Shown: in pieces, positions 45,353-55,800 of the stretch
Position numbering within the stretch: position 1 is the stretch's first letter
How the letters are laid out: each line of letters begins with the position of its first letter
NCBI GenBank assembly: GCA_903858115.1
Contig: CAIOHR010000033.1
Coordinates: 1-64,000, forward strand
Direction: 5' to 3'
From: an uncultured Pirellula sp.
GTDB lineage: Bacteria; Planctomycetota; Planctomycetia; Pirellulales; Pirellulaceae
Length of the DNA stretch: 64,000 nucleotides
Translations under genes and position numbers: made by a program
The notes under the pieces: model-generated
Databases searched by the model: none
What the model saw: only the letters and a program-made list of their open reading frames with translations
What the model was told of the DNA's origin: nothing

Positions 45353-45371
45353 ATGCTCCAATTTGGAGCAT
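45353..45371. terminator. Perfect 9-bp palindrome after the phosphodiesterase
   Basis: ATGCTCCAA and TTGGAGCAT separated by one base, 26 bases after the stop codon. It may be a terminator stem without T-run, or an operator. Confidence 0.35.
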
Positions 45372-45414
45372 GAAGAGAACGAATCAACCCGACGCGGTAC
45401 GGCTTGTTGCTTTC

Positions 45415-45475
45415 AACCCGACGCGTTAGCGAGGGATTCTGTGGGATTGTACGTCCCTCGCTCACGCTTCGGGTT
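45415..45475. repeat. 22-bp imperfect inverted repeat
   Basis: Arms 45415-45436 and 45454-45475 match at 20 of 22 positions around a 17-base spacer. A partial copy of the left arm (TCAACCCGACGCG) also lies at 45384-45396. This looks like a dispersed intergenic palindrome. Confidence 0.65.
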
Positions 45476-45551
45476 GTGTTAAATATCAGCCTCTGAAGGA
45501 TGGAAGGGCGACGAGGACCGTAGCGAGTCTGAAAAACGTAAGGTTTGTGTC

Positions 45552-45593
45552 ACCCCTCCGGGGTTCAGACGTCAGGTGGGAACCGGTCACCTG
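45552..45593. repeat. Two adjacent GC-rich hairpins
   Basis: ACCCC/GGGGT with a short loop, then CAGGTG/CACCTG around nine bases. I do not recognise a known structured RNA here. Confidence 0.4.
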
Positions 45594-45678
45594 GGGTTGG
45601 CACCCTCATCATTACCTACATTTTGATTCAATCTAGAATTCTAACTCCCTTGAAATCAAACGAAAACCCTGCGATTTT

Positions 45679-45875
45679 CTCCCCCTCGCCCCTTTTAGGG
45701 GAGAGGGGGCCGGGGGGGTGAGGGGTAGAGTTGTCAGCAACAAATCTCCGGTTCAGTGACTTGTTCAGATCCTTTGAGCAGGGCAAGGCCTTGCGCGTGC
45801 AACTAAAAACCCAATCAAAACACAGCGCAAAACCCCTCACCCCCAGCCCCTCTCCCCTAAAAGGGGCGAGGGGAG
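45679..45875. repeat. MITE-like element with ~45-bp imperfect terminal inverted repeats
   Basis: The left arm (45679-45726) and right arm (45832-45875) are nearly reverse complements of each other, built on CCCCTCGCCCCTTTTAGGGG. Each arm is itself partly palindromic. They enclose 105 bases with no gene. The shape fits a small non-autonomous element or a large REP cluster. Confidence 0.65.
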
Positions 45876-45905
45876 CAAAAACAAAAAGATATGGGTAATG
45901 ACAAG

Positions 45906-45924
45906 GCTAGCGCCCATCGGCTCA
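45906..45924. repeat. Inverted copy of the 19-bp repeat at 29558-29576
   Basis: GCTAGCGCCCATCGGCTCA is the exact reverse complement of the 19-mer at 29558-29576, 16 kb away. It lies between the MITE-like element and the large haem protein. Confidence 0.8.
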
Positions 45925-45999
45925 GTCGATCAGCAGTTTCCCTAGGCGTCGGGAGGGGGACGTTGGTGGCAATCAGCGAGAAGTGTCCTTTTCCCCTGG

Positions 46000-48900
46000 C
46001 TATTTCTTTCGTAGGGTGGACAAATACTCGACGAGATCGACTAGCCCTTGTTCACTGACGAGCTCTGCCAAATTCTCTGGCATCAGCGATTTGTCAAGTT
46101 TCTTCAGTTCGGCAATATTGGCTTTCGGAACCGATCGATCGATTCCCTTCGCATCCTTGAGGGTGATCGCTTCTGCGGTTTCGGAAACCTTCAGTCCCGT
46201 AATGACCTCGTCATCCTCTGTCCTCACCGCATACGATTCAAAGTTATGACTGATGCCAGCACTCGGCGCTAAAATCGAAATGTACAAAGCATCCTTGGAT
46301 AGCTTGCTTCCGATTTCCGTCAAACTGGGGCCTACATTCTTTCCCTCTGTACCCACGACGTGGCACTGTGAACAAGTGGAAACACTGGAGTATAACTTTC
46401 TGCCTTCGGCGACATTTCCTTTCCGTTTCACCAACACTTCTACAGCTGGAAGCGAACTGCTGATCGACTTCACCGTAGGAAACAACTCCTCTGCCGCTTT
46501 CTTGATCGCCGGATTCGCAGAACTGCGGAGACTAGAACCGATGAGAAGCATGGCGTCCGTCGGAAGCTTGGATTGTTTGGCTAACGAAATGAGCGACTCG
46601 TGAAAGCCTTTATTGCGTGACATGGCGACAGCGGCCTCCACTCGGATCGACTTGCTAACCTCCTCCGATGCCAAGAGCGATTCTTGCAGTTCAAGCAGAT
46701 CTTTTCGATTGCTCAAAGCAATAATCCGACTCAACGCCAGCGTCGCTTCGTCTGGTTCCTTGACACTAAGCTGCTGCTTCCATTTCGCACGCGTACCAAC
46801 ATCCGATGCGGCCAAGTCAATCGCTTGAAGTGCATTCGTCGAAACGCCCCACGCTAATGCTTTCTCGGTCAAATGTTCCGAGAAGCCATTCACCTGGAGT
46901 TTGCTGATCACTTTGAGTTGAATTGGATCATCTGGAATGGTGGCCAAGTATCGTTTCACGGCGGCGCTGAGCTTTGGATCAGTACTGATGTCCACATTGT
47001 CGAGACGCATCAGGGCTTCGACGACAATCTTATCTTTTGTCTGTAGTTGATCGCTGTTGGCGAGACTCAATAGTGTCTTCAAAGCGGGATCCCTAAACTC
47101 TTTCGCTTGAAAATCTAAAGCTCGGAAGAATGCAGGGACAAACTCCTGTTGGATCTTTGGATTGCGCAAAGCGTCAGCCTGCAATTGTGACGCCCGACTT
47201 CCTCTCGCTCGCCAAATAACTTGTTCTCTCGCTTCGAGAGACATGGCACGACTGACTTTCTCCCACGCTGCCATGCATTCGTCCCAACGATCCATCGCAG
47301 CAATTCCTAGGCTCTCAAGGAACCATCGGTCTTTTCCATCGTGCTTGGTGGCGAGGCTCGCCCACAGTGCCGGCATTTCTTCGGACTTATCTTCGCGAAG
47401 AGCGACGCAAAGTTCTCGAAGAACGGCAGACTCTTTGTCTTGTAACAATTTCGAAGCAAAACTTGCGGGAGCCATTTTTGCTTGACGGGCGATTCGGATT
47501 CCGGTGATGCGAACATCTCGATCACCATCAGCCATCGCCTGTTGTACCACTTCGGATGGAGTCATGATCTTTGCCAGAACCCAGAGGGCACGGGCGCGAA
47601 TTCTCGGGTTGGAATCTGAAGACAATTTTTGTAGGTCAGGCACGGCGGATCTACCCATCTTGACCAACGCTTGAAACGCCATAAACCTGGCCGAATGATT
47701 TGGGTTCTTCAGGGAAAGACATGCGCCAGCGGCCGTGGTGAAGTCAAATGTTGGAACATCATAGGTGGTGCCGGGTGGAGCGATGCGGAAGAGTCGTCCA
47801 CGTTCCATATCTTCCATGGCATGGCCACCCACCCCTGGATCGTACCAATCGGACACGAATAACGATCCATCGGGAGCGACACACACATCTGCCGGCCGGA
47901 ACCATCGATCGAATTCACCGACTGCAATGTTCTCAATCTCTGCTGAGTAACCCGCACCCTCTGGCTTTGCAATGTACGCGCGGACGACATTGGGACCGGC
48001 ATCGCAATGAATCACTTGGTTCCTGAACTTCTCAGGAAGGAGCGAACCCTCATACACGGTGATTCCTGTCGGCGAGCCTGCCCCGGTGATCAGTAGATTG
48101 GGAACGACGCCAGGATCATTGAGATGCCAATGCCGTCTCGGGATCTCCGGTTCCCAATTCGCTCGTTCGGCTTGCCAACCTGCGCCCGTCAATTCATCCA
48201 CATAACCATAGTTGCCGAACTCCATCACATAGTTGATTCGCGTGGCTCGATTTCCGTCATCATCGTTGTCGGATTGCCACAACGAGCCAAAGGAATCCAA
48301 GGCTACTTCGTAGTTGTTTCGGAAATTATGACCGAGCACTTCCATATTGCTCAGATCTTCATTGCAACGAAACACCATGCCTTGTCGATAGGGTTTTCCT
48401 GAATCGTTGATGTCTCGCCCCCAACGATCTTGAATAGGATTTCCGTTCGCATCGCATAGTCGATGCCCCGTGTTTCCATAATTGAAATAAAGCTTGCCAT
48501 CCGGACCAAAAACAAACGAGTGCACCGAATGGTCGTGCTGCGGATCTCCTGTTTTTGTCAGGATAGCGGTCTTCTTGTCTGGTACATCATCGCCATTTTC
48601 ATCCACGAACTCCCAGACATACGGAGCAGCGCTCACGAGAACTCGATTGCCCATAACGCACAAACCCAATGCTGAATCAATGTCTCGTCCCTGATAAAAA
48701 ACCTTGGATGTATCGACAACACCGTCGTGGTTGGTATCCTCCAATATCAGGATTCGATCTCCTTCTTTGCGATCGTCTTTGTGGCGTCGATAATTGACGA
48801 CCTCGCATGCCCAGATTCTACCTTTATGATCGATATCGATATTGGTAAGGCTCTTCAGCATCGGTTCCGATGCAGCCAAGGAAGCTTGCAATCCTGGCGC

Positions 48901-50385
48901 AACCAATAGACCTGCGACGGCGTTTTCTGGAGCGTGTCCTGGTGATGCGACCTCTCCTCCCCAATCGTTGAGTCCTTGAGGAACACCCTCAGCAGCAATA
49001 TGAAATCGCACCGATGTGACGGATCCATCGTTTTGGGAAACCCCACCATCATCTAGGGCACACGACACGGAGAGTTTGTCATACCCCTCCGGGAGTTCGA
49101 AACCGATCACGCTGGTTGCATGCGTCCCGATGCCATTGACTGATTTGTTACGAACGAGCATCGGACCGCCGCCAGCATTTGCGTTTTTGCGGACATTGCC
49201 CCATTCAGAACTTGCCTCAAACCAATTCAAATCGAGAAGCGACTTCTCACCCTTTGAACCCACCAGTTTCGGTTCCACCCAATTGGCCCAGTCGAATCCC
49301 ATGCCATCTCGTCCAGCCGTTACGATCAAATAGAGTTTCTTCACTCCACGGATATCCGCTTCCACATCGATCTGATGCCTCGATGTTTTGTTGTTGATTG
49401 TTTGCGAGGTGAAAAGCACTTTTCCTTTTGCATCTGCTTTCGGTTGCGAGTTTGTGGAAATCAGCTTGAATTCTTCCGCAATCTGCTTTGCATCAAACTT
49501 CGCGGGTACCGATTCGTCTTGGTTCTCTTTCAATTGCTCGACGGTAAGAGGCGCAACCAGCGCGCCATCTGTAGGAATGTTTGCATGGGCAGCCCATAAG
49601 ATCGCGTTGGCGACCAATTTCGTTTGCTCGGTTCGTCCCCAATTCCAATGGAAGTGTCCTCCGGTGAAACCAAAAGATCGGCCGCCGTTCGGTCTCTCGG
49701 TCGCCCAAGCGACGTGTTGCAATTCTCCGCGTGCAACCTCTGCGCGTACGGTCGGATTACCGCTATGAGGTCCATCTGGGCGATTCATGGTGCTCGCAGG
49801 AGGGACGGCCGAAAGAATGGGAGTCACATTCTTCATTCCTTCTGGGAACCGCATATGGAAGTACCATTCGTCTCGCGTTTCAAAGGGCTTCACGCCAGAC
49901 GTTATCGGGTGAACGGGAAGTTTTTCGAACTTGGCATCCCAATGAGGATTCACCGACCAGTGCGTTTCAAAGTATCCGCCCAACCATTGCAAAAATTCCG
50001 GGCCACCACGATCCTTCGGCACTTCGACTCCATAATGGAGGCAAATGAAACCTACCCCTCGATCGATCTGTTGCTTTAATCGCGGCAGATGAGCCAACGA
50101 AGGATGACCGCCACCACCGTCCGAATAAATCACGATCGCATCTGCACGATCCAACGCAGAATCGTCTTCGGGCCAACCATTTCGAATCACTTCGCAACGA
50201 ACATTTGGGTCTGTGCGTTGCACGACTTCGGCCAGAACTTTTGAACCGGCAAAGTGTTCATGCGAGCCATAATTGTGACTGGGTTTTCCCGCGATAAATA
50301 CAATGTTCTTGGGTTTTGCTTGGGAATAACCTATGGTCGGTAGCAAAACCGTGGCAACGAACGCGAAACAGAAAATGGTTCTCAT
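46000..50385 (-). CDS. ThuA - NPCBM - beta-propeller - HEAT - cytochrome c multidomain protein
   Basis: Very large exported protein, about 1461 residues from the ATG at 50385, which opens a signal peptide (MRTIFCFAFVATVLLPTIGYSQ). Order of domains: ThuA (about 25-290, with the HNYGSHEHFAGS and GHFHWNW blocks); NPCBM-like carbohydrate-binding domain (about 320-480); PVC-type propeller dehydrogenase region (about 500-890); HEAT-like helical repeats (about 900-1290); and a C-terminal haem-binding domain with CSQCH. The architecture is typical of planctomycetes and joins a sugar-processing part to an electron-accepting haem. The exact reaction is unknown. Transcription opposes the phosphodiesterase across the repeat-rich gap. 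Confidence 0.85.
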   Translation of the reverse strand: MRTIFCFAFVATVLLPTIGYSQAKPKNIVFIAGKPSHNYGSHEHFAGSKVLAEVVQRTDPNVRCEVIRNGWPEDDSALDRADAIVIYSDGGGGHPSLAHLPRLKQQIDRGVGFICLHYGVEVPKDRGGPEFLQWLGGYFETHWSVNPHWDAKFEKLPVHPITSGVKPFETRDEWYFHMRFPEGMKNVTPILSAVPPASTMNRPDGPHSGNPTVRAEVARGELQHVAWATERPNGGRSFGFTGGHFHWNWGRTEQTKLVANAILWAAHANIPTDGALVAPLTVEQLKENQDESVPAKFDAKQIAEEFKLISTNSQPKADAKGKVLFTSQTINNKTSRHQIDVEADIRGVKKLYLIVTAGRDGMGFDWANWVEPKLVGSKGEKSLLDLNWFEASSEWGNVRKNANAGGGPMLVRNKSVNGIGTHATSVIGFELPEGYDKLSVSCALDDGGVSQNDGSVTSVRFHIAAEGVPQGLNDWGGEVASPGHAPENAVAGLLVAPGLQASLAASEPMLKSLTNIDIDHKGRIWACEVVNYRRHKDDRKEGDRILILEDTNHDGVVDTSKVFYQGRDIDSALGLCVMGNRVLVSAAPYVWEFVDENGDDVPDKKTAILTKTGDPQHDHSVHSFVFGPDGKLYFNYGNTGHRLCDANGNPIQDRWGRDINDSGKPYRQGMVFRCNEDLSNMEVLGHNFRNNYEVALDSFGSLWQSDNDDDGNRATRINYVMEFGNYGYVDELTGAGWQAERANWEPEIPRRHWHLNDPGVVPNLLITGAGSPTGITVYEGSLLPEKFRNQVIHCDAGPNVVRAYIAKPEGAGYSAEIENIAVGEFDRWFRPADVCVAPDGSLFVSDWYDPGVGGHAMEDMERGRLFRIAPPGTTYDVPTFDFTTAAGACLSLKNPNHSARFMAFQALVKMGRSAVPDLQKLSSDSNPRIRARALWVLAKIMTPSEVVQQAMADGDRDVRITGIRIARQAKMAPASFASKLLQDKESAVLRELCVALREDKSEEMPALWASLATKHDGKDRWFLESLGIAAMDRWDECMAAWEKVSRAMSLEAREQVIWRARGSRASQLQADALRNPKIQQEFVPAFFRALDFQAKEFRDPALKTLLSLANSDQLQTKDKIVVEALMRLDNVDISTDPKLSAAVKRYLATIPDDPIQLKVISKLQVNGFSEHLTEKALAWGVSTNALQAIDLAASDVGTRAKWKQQLSVKEPDEATLALSRIIALSNRKDLLELQESLLASEEVSKSIRVEAAVAMSRNKGFHESLISLAKQSKLPTDAMLLIGSSLRSSANPAIKKAAEELFPTVKSISSSLPAVEVLVKRKGNVAEGRKLYSSVSTCSQCHVVGTEGKNVGPSLTEIGSKLSKDALYISILAPSAGISHNFESYAVRTEDDEVITGLKVSETAEAITLKDAKGIDRSVPKANIAELKKLDKSLMPENLAELVSEQGLVDLVEYLSTLRKK

Positions 50386-50669
50386 AAATAACTCGCCGGA
50401 GGGGACGCTGACGGAAACGTTTTGGTAGGGTGCAGCCAGTGCTGCCATGGATCAGCCGCAATCGATCGCGGAAGGGAAATTGTCATCCATTAAGCTGCAA
50501 CGTGCAACGGATCGCGAGGCTGAATCGCTGGCTTTCCAACACTTTCTGGTATTCGATTTTTTGCTCTAGCATCTCCGGGCTGTACTTTGATATCGTCACT
50601 CAGGCTTGTATTGACCGATGTCAGTACGCATAACGCATATCGACTGCTACGTCCGGAACCGATCTGAGG

Positions 50670-51413
50670 ATGGATTTACCCTCCGTGCAGAAAACCTCCA
50701 AAACAAAACTATCTCGGACAGTTTCCGGAATCGCGCTGGCGTTCTCGATGTACTGCACTGGTTGTATGGACGGTCCGTTCTACGAGCTGAAAAAGCTGAA
50801 CCCAATCATTCGCGAGCAATGGCGAAAAGATCGCGAACGAGGTATTCCTCTTTTTCACGATCGACTCGAAGACTATAGAACGTTGCAAACGTCGATTCGC
50901 AATTATTCCGACGAGGAAAAAGCTCGCTACGTCCAATTATTGAACGATACCGCCAAAACAGAAACCAGCCCAGAGATTCGGCGAAACATCGCACTGACTC
51001 TTGCAGAGGTTATCGATCGAGAAGACGCATTGGACGGCGTGCTCCGGTTGTCTCAGGACAAAACGGAGAAAGTTCGAATGGAAGCCGCCAAAGCGCTTCG
51101 TGGCAGCGGCACAGCCAAATCGAAAGACGCATTGCTAGCCATGGCGACTAGCGATAGGAGCAATGCCGTCAAGCTACTAGCGATCGAATCCCTAGGTACC
51201 CATCAAGCGGACGACGTCAAAGCGTTTCTGACGAAACAACTCAGTGCACCATCGCCCGCAACGCAGCATCATGCCATCCTCGCGCTTCGTGACTACACAG
51301 GTACAGACCTGGGTGGTGATGTCGCCAAATGGAAAAAATACATGAATGGCGAAGAAGTTGAACCCGACGAACCGTCGTTTATCGCCAATCCTCTCAAGTA
51401 TATCTGGCGTTAA
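50670..51413 (+). CDS. HEAT-repeat lipoprotein
   Basis: Probable lipoprotein of 247 residues with a lipobox-like Cys at position 32 (SMYCTGC). The rest is alpha-helical with HEAT-like units, for example ETSPEIRRNIALTLAEVIDREDALDGVLRL, KVRMEAAKALRG and NAVKLLAIESLGTH. Such repeats form a solenoid for protein binding. No enzymatic motif. It is divergent from the large haem protein, which also contains HEAT-like repeats. Role unknown; scaffold in the envelope is a guess. Confidence 0.7.
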   Translation: MDLPSVQKTSKTKLSRTVSGIALAFSMYCTGCMDGPFYELKKLNPIIREQWRKDRERGIPLFHDRLEDYRTLQTSIRNYSDEEKARYVQLLNDTAKTETSPEIRRNIALTLAEVIDREDALDGVLRLSQDKTEKVRMEAAKALRGSGTAKSKDALLAMATSDRSNAVKLLAIESLGTHQADDVKAFLTKQLSAPSPATQHHAILALRDYTGTDLGGDVAKWKKYMNGEEVEPDEPSFIANPLKYIWR

Positions 51414-51500
51414 ACGCAATACAGTTCAATGAATGTAGTGGAAGTCGCCCGACTTCCTGTAACGCTGGGATCTCTGGCGCGACTTCTAAGAAGAAGTGGG

Positions 51501-52679
51501 CTATGGCAGTCTGTATGTTTCCTGGAGTTTGTCCGCTCCGCCCGTCAATGCTTCGAGGGTAAAGCGTACAAATCGAATCTCCGAATGACCAGGTTCATAC
51601 AGTACACCGAAACTACCGTCGCGAAGTACAGTGATTTCAGAATAGGCTGAATCGCCGGGATCGATGACCCTTCCTTCGCTCCAGGATTCACCTCCGTCGT
51701 AGCTGATTCGAGCCGCTAGGTTCTTGCGGCCTTTGATCGATGCTGCATTGCAAAAGATCAGCCGATCTTTGGAGTATCCATCTCTCTGCGAAGTGTATTG
51801 AAGAATACAAGCGTTGCACTGAGGGTCGGGCAAATGCAATTCATCGGAACCCTTCCAGGTAAGTCCATTGTCCAAAGAGCGATGCACGAATCGCTTGCCA
51901 GGAACGATTCGGGAGTTGACTATCAAGGAACCGTCGTGCAATTGCACGACTTTGGATTCGTCACCGGGGCTTACTTCGCAAAACGACTTCCACGTGTTGC
52001 CATGATCGAGGCTTGCGAACAAAGTAACTCCTTTACCGACCCGAACATAGTTATGAAGCAACACACCGTCGAGTGTTTGAATACCTCGACCTGAGGTTAC
52101 GAATTTAAAGCTGCTCTTTAATTCGGGGCCTGCCACTTGGTCGGTAAAGTCGATCGGCTTCTCCCACGTCTTGCCATGATCGGAGCTCTTTTGAACGTAA
52201 AACCGAAACTCCTGATTGGCGATGTCGCGAACCATGTAATTGTAAAAACAGAAGATGTTCCCGTTGCTTGAATCGAGCAACAGTGATGGGTCGCTACACC
52301 CGCCGTCCTCGACATGCTCTAGCAATTCGATCGGGGTCCAAGTGATTCCATTGTCGATACTTCGGCGAAAGACGATATCGATCGATCGCTGCGGTTTGAG
52401 GTCCGCAGCTGACTTTCGACGCGCATCACACGCTGCGATCAAGTCCCCATTCTTTGCCGTGATGATCGCTGGGATCCGATAGGTATGAGTTCCCTCGGTC
52501 CCAGAAACAAACAATGCCTTGCTATCCGAAAGCTCCAAAGGTTCCTTCGGCAGTTGGTTGGTGGTACTAGGGGGCGAAGTTGGCGGTTTTTCCGCTAGCA
52601 GTGACGTGCACCCGAAGAGAGACCACGTGGCGATGGCAAGAAAGGTGGTTGGGCAAAGCTGGCAATTTCGTGTTCGCAT
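51501..52679 (-). CDS. Lipoprotein exo-alpha-sialidase (GH33-like)
   Basis: Predicted envelope lipoprotein of 392 residues with lipobox C24 (WSLFGC). It has the sialidase layout: THTYRIPAI with R68 as first of the arginine triad, and D85 in CDARRKS as candidate acid. Five Asp boxes of type SxDxGxTW occur: SIDNGITW, SSDHGKTW, SLDHGNTW, SLDNGLTW and a weaker SYDGGESW. They mark the six-bladed propeller. It would release terminal sialic or related nonulosonic acids from glycans. Its nearest neighbours are not sialic acid catabolism genes, so it may act on environmental glycans. Confidence 0.82.
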   Translation of the reverse strand: MRTRNCQLCPTTFLAIATWSLFGCTSLLAEKPPTSPPSTTNQLPKEPLELSDSKALFVSGTEGTHTYRIPAIITAKNGDLIAACDARRKSAADLKPQRSIDIVFRRSIDNGITWTPIELLEHVEDGGCSDPSLLLDSSNGNIFCFYNYMVRDIANQEFRFYVQKSSDHGKTWEKPIDFTDQVAGPELKSSFKFVTSGRGIQTLDGVLLHNYVRVGKGVTLFASLDHGNTWKSFCEVSPGDESKVVQLHDGSLIVNSRIVPGKRFVHRSLDNGLTWKGSDELHLPDPQCNACILQYTSQRDGYSKDRLIFCNAASIKGRKNLAARISYDGGESWSEGRVIDPGDSAYSEITVLRDGSFGVLYEPGHSEIRFVRFTLEALTGGADKLQETYRLP

Positions 52680-52803
52680 AATCGGTAAATTTATGGGATC
52701 TTGGCATTTCGCGCGCGTGATTTTTTAAAAAAGAATGAAAAACCCGCAAATCGTGATAGTCTCTTCGGTGAAATCTCGCTGGTGTTAGTAGGAGGTTATG
52801 AGG

Positions 52804-55800
52804 ATGAACGAAGAAGAACTTTTTGAGCAGGCATTAGAAACGCCAGAGGCTGATCGAGCGGCGCTGCTCGATCGATTATGCGCTGACAACCCAGCATTGC
52901 GGGAACGCATTGAGAAGCTGCTTGCCGCGCACATGTCTTCCGCATTCAATTTCGATCCGACCTTGCAGGGCCCAAGTGATGGAACTGCGGCCGAAGATGT
53001 CAGAACGTTTGCAATGCCAACGAATTCTACCGACCCGAATCTTAACGCGGTTCTTGGAGAAAAGTACAAGCTGCTCCAATCCATCGGTGAAGGTGGAATG
53101 GGCAATGTCTATCTCGCCTCGCAAACGCAGCCCGTGAAGCGAATGGTCGCGGTCAAGGTCGTTAAGGCTGGCATGGATTCGAAAGCCATATTGGCTCGGT
53201 TCGAAGCCGAACGTCAAGCGTTGGCCATGATGGAACACCCCAACATCGCGAAAGTGCTGGATGCAGGTAGCACCGAACAAGGGCGTCCGTACTTTGTGAT
53301 GGAGTTGGTCAAAGGAACACCGATCACTCAGTTTTGCGATGAACACAAACTGACACCGAAGGAGCGTTTGGAACTTTTCTTGCCCGTTTGCGAAGCGATC
53401 CAACACTCTCACCAAAAGGGGATCATTCATCGCGACATCAAGCCTTCCAATGTTTTGGTCGCGATGTACGACGATCATGCTGTACCCAAGGTGATCGACT
53501 TTGGAGTTGCCAAGGCTACAGGTCAATCGCTCACCGATTTGAGCATGGTCACAGGATTTGGCGCTTTAGTGGGTACGCCGGAGTATATGTCTCCGGAACA
53601 GGCTAGCCTCAACAACATGGATATCGATACACGATCGGACGTGTACTCTCTGGGAGTTTTGCTCTACGAGCTGCTCAGTGGACATACGCCGGTTGATCGA
53701 AAGAGCCTTGAGAAGGCCGCTATCTACGAGATCCTTCGAATCGTACGAGATGTCGATGCGCCACGGCTGAGTGCTAAACTGAGTTCGATTGATACATTGC
53801 CAAACGTTGCCGCGAATCGAAAAACGGAACCAAGAAAACTCACGAACATTTTCCGAGGCGAGCTCGATTGGGTTTTGCAAAAGGCCTTGGAGAAAGATCG
53901 ATCACGCAGATATGCAACAGCCAACGGCTTAGCACGGGATATTCAACGCTATTTGGCTGATGAAATAGTGGAAGCGCGTCCGCCGAGTACAGCCTATCGA
54001 CTGACAAAGTTTGTGAGGCACCATAAGGGGCAGGTACTCGCAGCGAGCCTCGTGTTCTTGGCTTTGATGGCAGGCATGGCTGGAACGACCTGGGGATTGT
54101 TTCGCGCAGAAGAACGCAGAGTCGAGGCCGAGAGAGCACGCGCGAACGAAGCTACACAGCGCGTTATCGCCGAAGCGAACGAGGCCAAAGCGATCGAGGC
54201 AAAGGAAGAAGAAGCTCGGCAACGCACTCTAGCGGATGCTGCTAAGATGCGGGCCATCGAGTTCAAGAATAAAGCCCTCCAAGCACTTCGAGCCACAACA
54301 AGCGAGGATGTTGAAAAGCTGATCGGCGAGAAAAAGGAACTGACAGCGAACGAAAGAGCCTATCTGGAAGCGATCGCCAAACGGTGGCAAGCATTTGCCG
54401 CACAGGAAGGTACCGATTTGGAAGCAAGAAGCCTCAGTGGTGAGGGACACTTTCGTGTTGCGGACCTATGGGACATTCTTGGGAAGCAAGAAGAATCTGT
54501 CGATGAGTTAGAGAAGGCGGAAACAGTTTATTCGAAACTCATGGAGGAGTTCCCGGCTTCAGTGGAAAGCTCCATGTCATTGGCCAGCACCTACAACAAC
54601 CTCGGGATTTGGCTCAAAAACCTTGGACGTAATGAGGAGTCGTTGGACAAGTATCTGAAAGGGCTCGCGATTCAAAAGAAACTGACTGCCGAGTATCCTG
54701 ACGACCCCGATCATCGTGAAGGTTTAGCGAACACCTATAGCAACTTGGCAGTGTACTACGAGGCTCTAGGTAAATCCCTTGAAGCGAGCGAGAGTTTTCG
54801 TGAGTCATTACTCTTGGAAGAGAAGCTCGTTGCGGACTTTCCTGGACGGACCATCTACAGAAAGAATCTTGCTACTACCTTCAGTAACCTTGGTTCGACA
54901 CTGATGAAAAATGGAAAGCTCGACGAGGCCAGGGAACAATGCCGAAAGGGATTAGCGATTCGCGAGAAGTTACTCTCGGAGTTTCCCAAACAGTTAGAAT
55001 TCCAAAAAGATCTAGCAGCGAGTCACAATAACTACAGCAACTTACTCAGTCTAATGGGAAACGCGACGGAATCGGTTGAGCAAGTACGCAAGAGTGTTGC
55101 TATCTCGAAGAAGCTTTCCATGGACTACCCATCGATTCCTAGTTACAGCGAGTCGTTGGCACGTGGTTATAGCAATATGGGAATCGAGCTAGTCAAGCTC
55201 GGTAAATCGAATGAGGCAGAGTCTGCCTATCGAAACGCTTTGGAAATCAAGGAGGATTTAGCAAGAGATTTTCCCAAGGTACCAGAATATCAACAAGAGT
55301 TGGCAGTCACGCATCGAAAGTTTGGCGAACTTCTTACGCGAAGGGACAAAGACCGAGAGGCACTTGAGCAGTATCGCAAAGGATTGAAGGTCATTGAAAA
55401 ACTGGCCCTCGAACACACCAACGTTCCGGACTATCAGAGAGATCTTGCCGCGACATGTTACGTGTTGGGGAATTTCGTCAATGATTTCAAGGATGGTCCC
55501 AAGAGATCCGAACCCTATTATCGATTAGCGTTATCCACGTATGAGAAGCTCACCGCGGAGTTCCCTGAGCAACGTTTGTACCGTGACGATATCGCCAAGG
55601 TGCATTATGAATTGGGGAATGCTTTGTTCAGCATGCAAAAGAGAGCAGAGGCAGAAGAACAATACCTCAAGGGAATTGCAGTCAGAGAGAAGCTCGTCTT
55701 GGACTTTCCTGATTACCCAGACTACAGAGTTGATCTCACGAAACGCTATGTTTCGTTCGCCGAAATGAAGCTGGAAGCCAAAGACGCGACCTCCAGTCTC

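Noticed and set aside
45628-45840. 70-codon minus-strand frame between the phosphodiesterase and the haem protein
   Set aside because: It is made of the MITE-like inverted repeats and includes low-complexity Pro/Gly residues. No coding signal remains outside the repeats.
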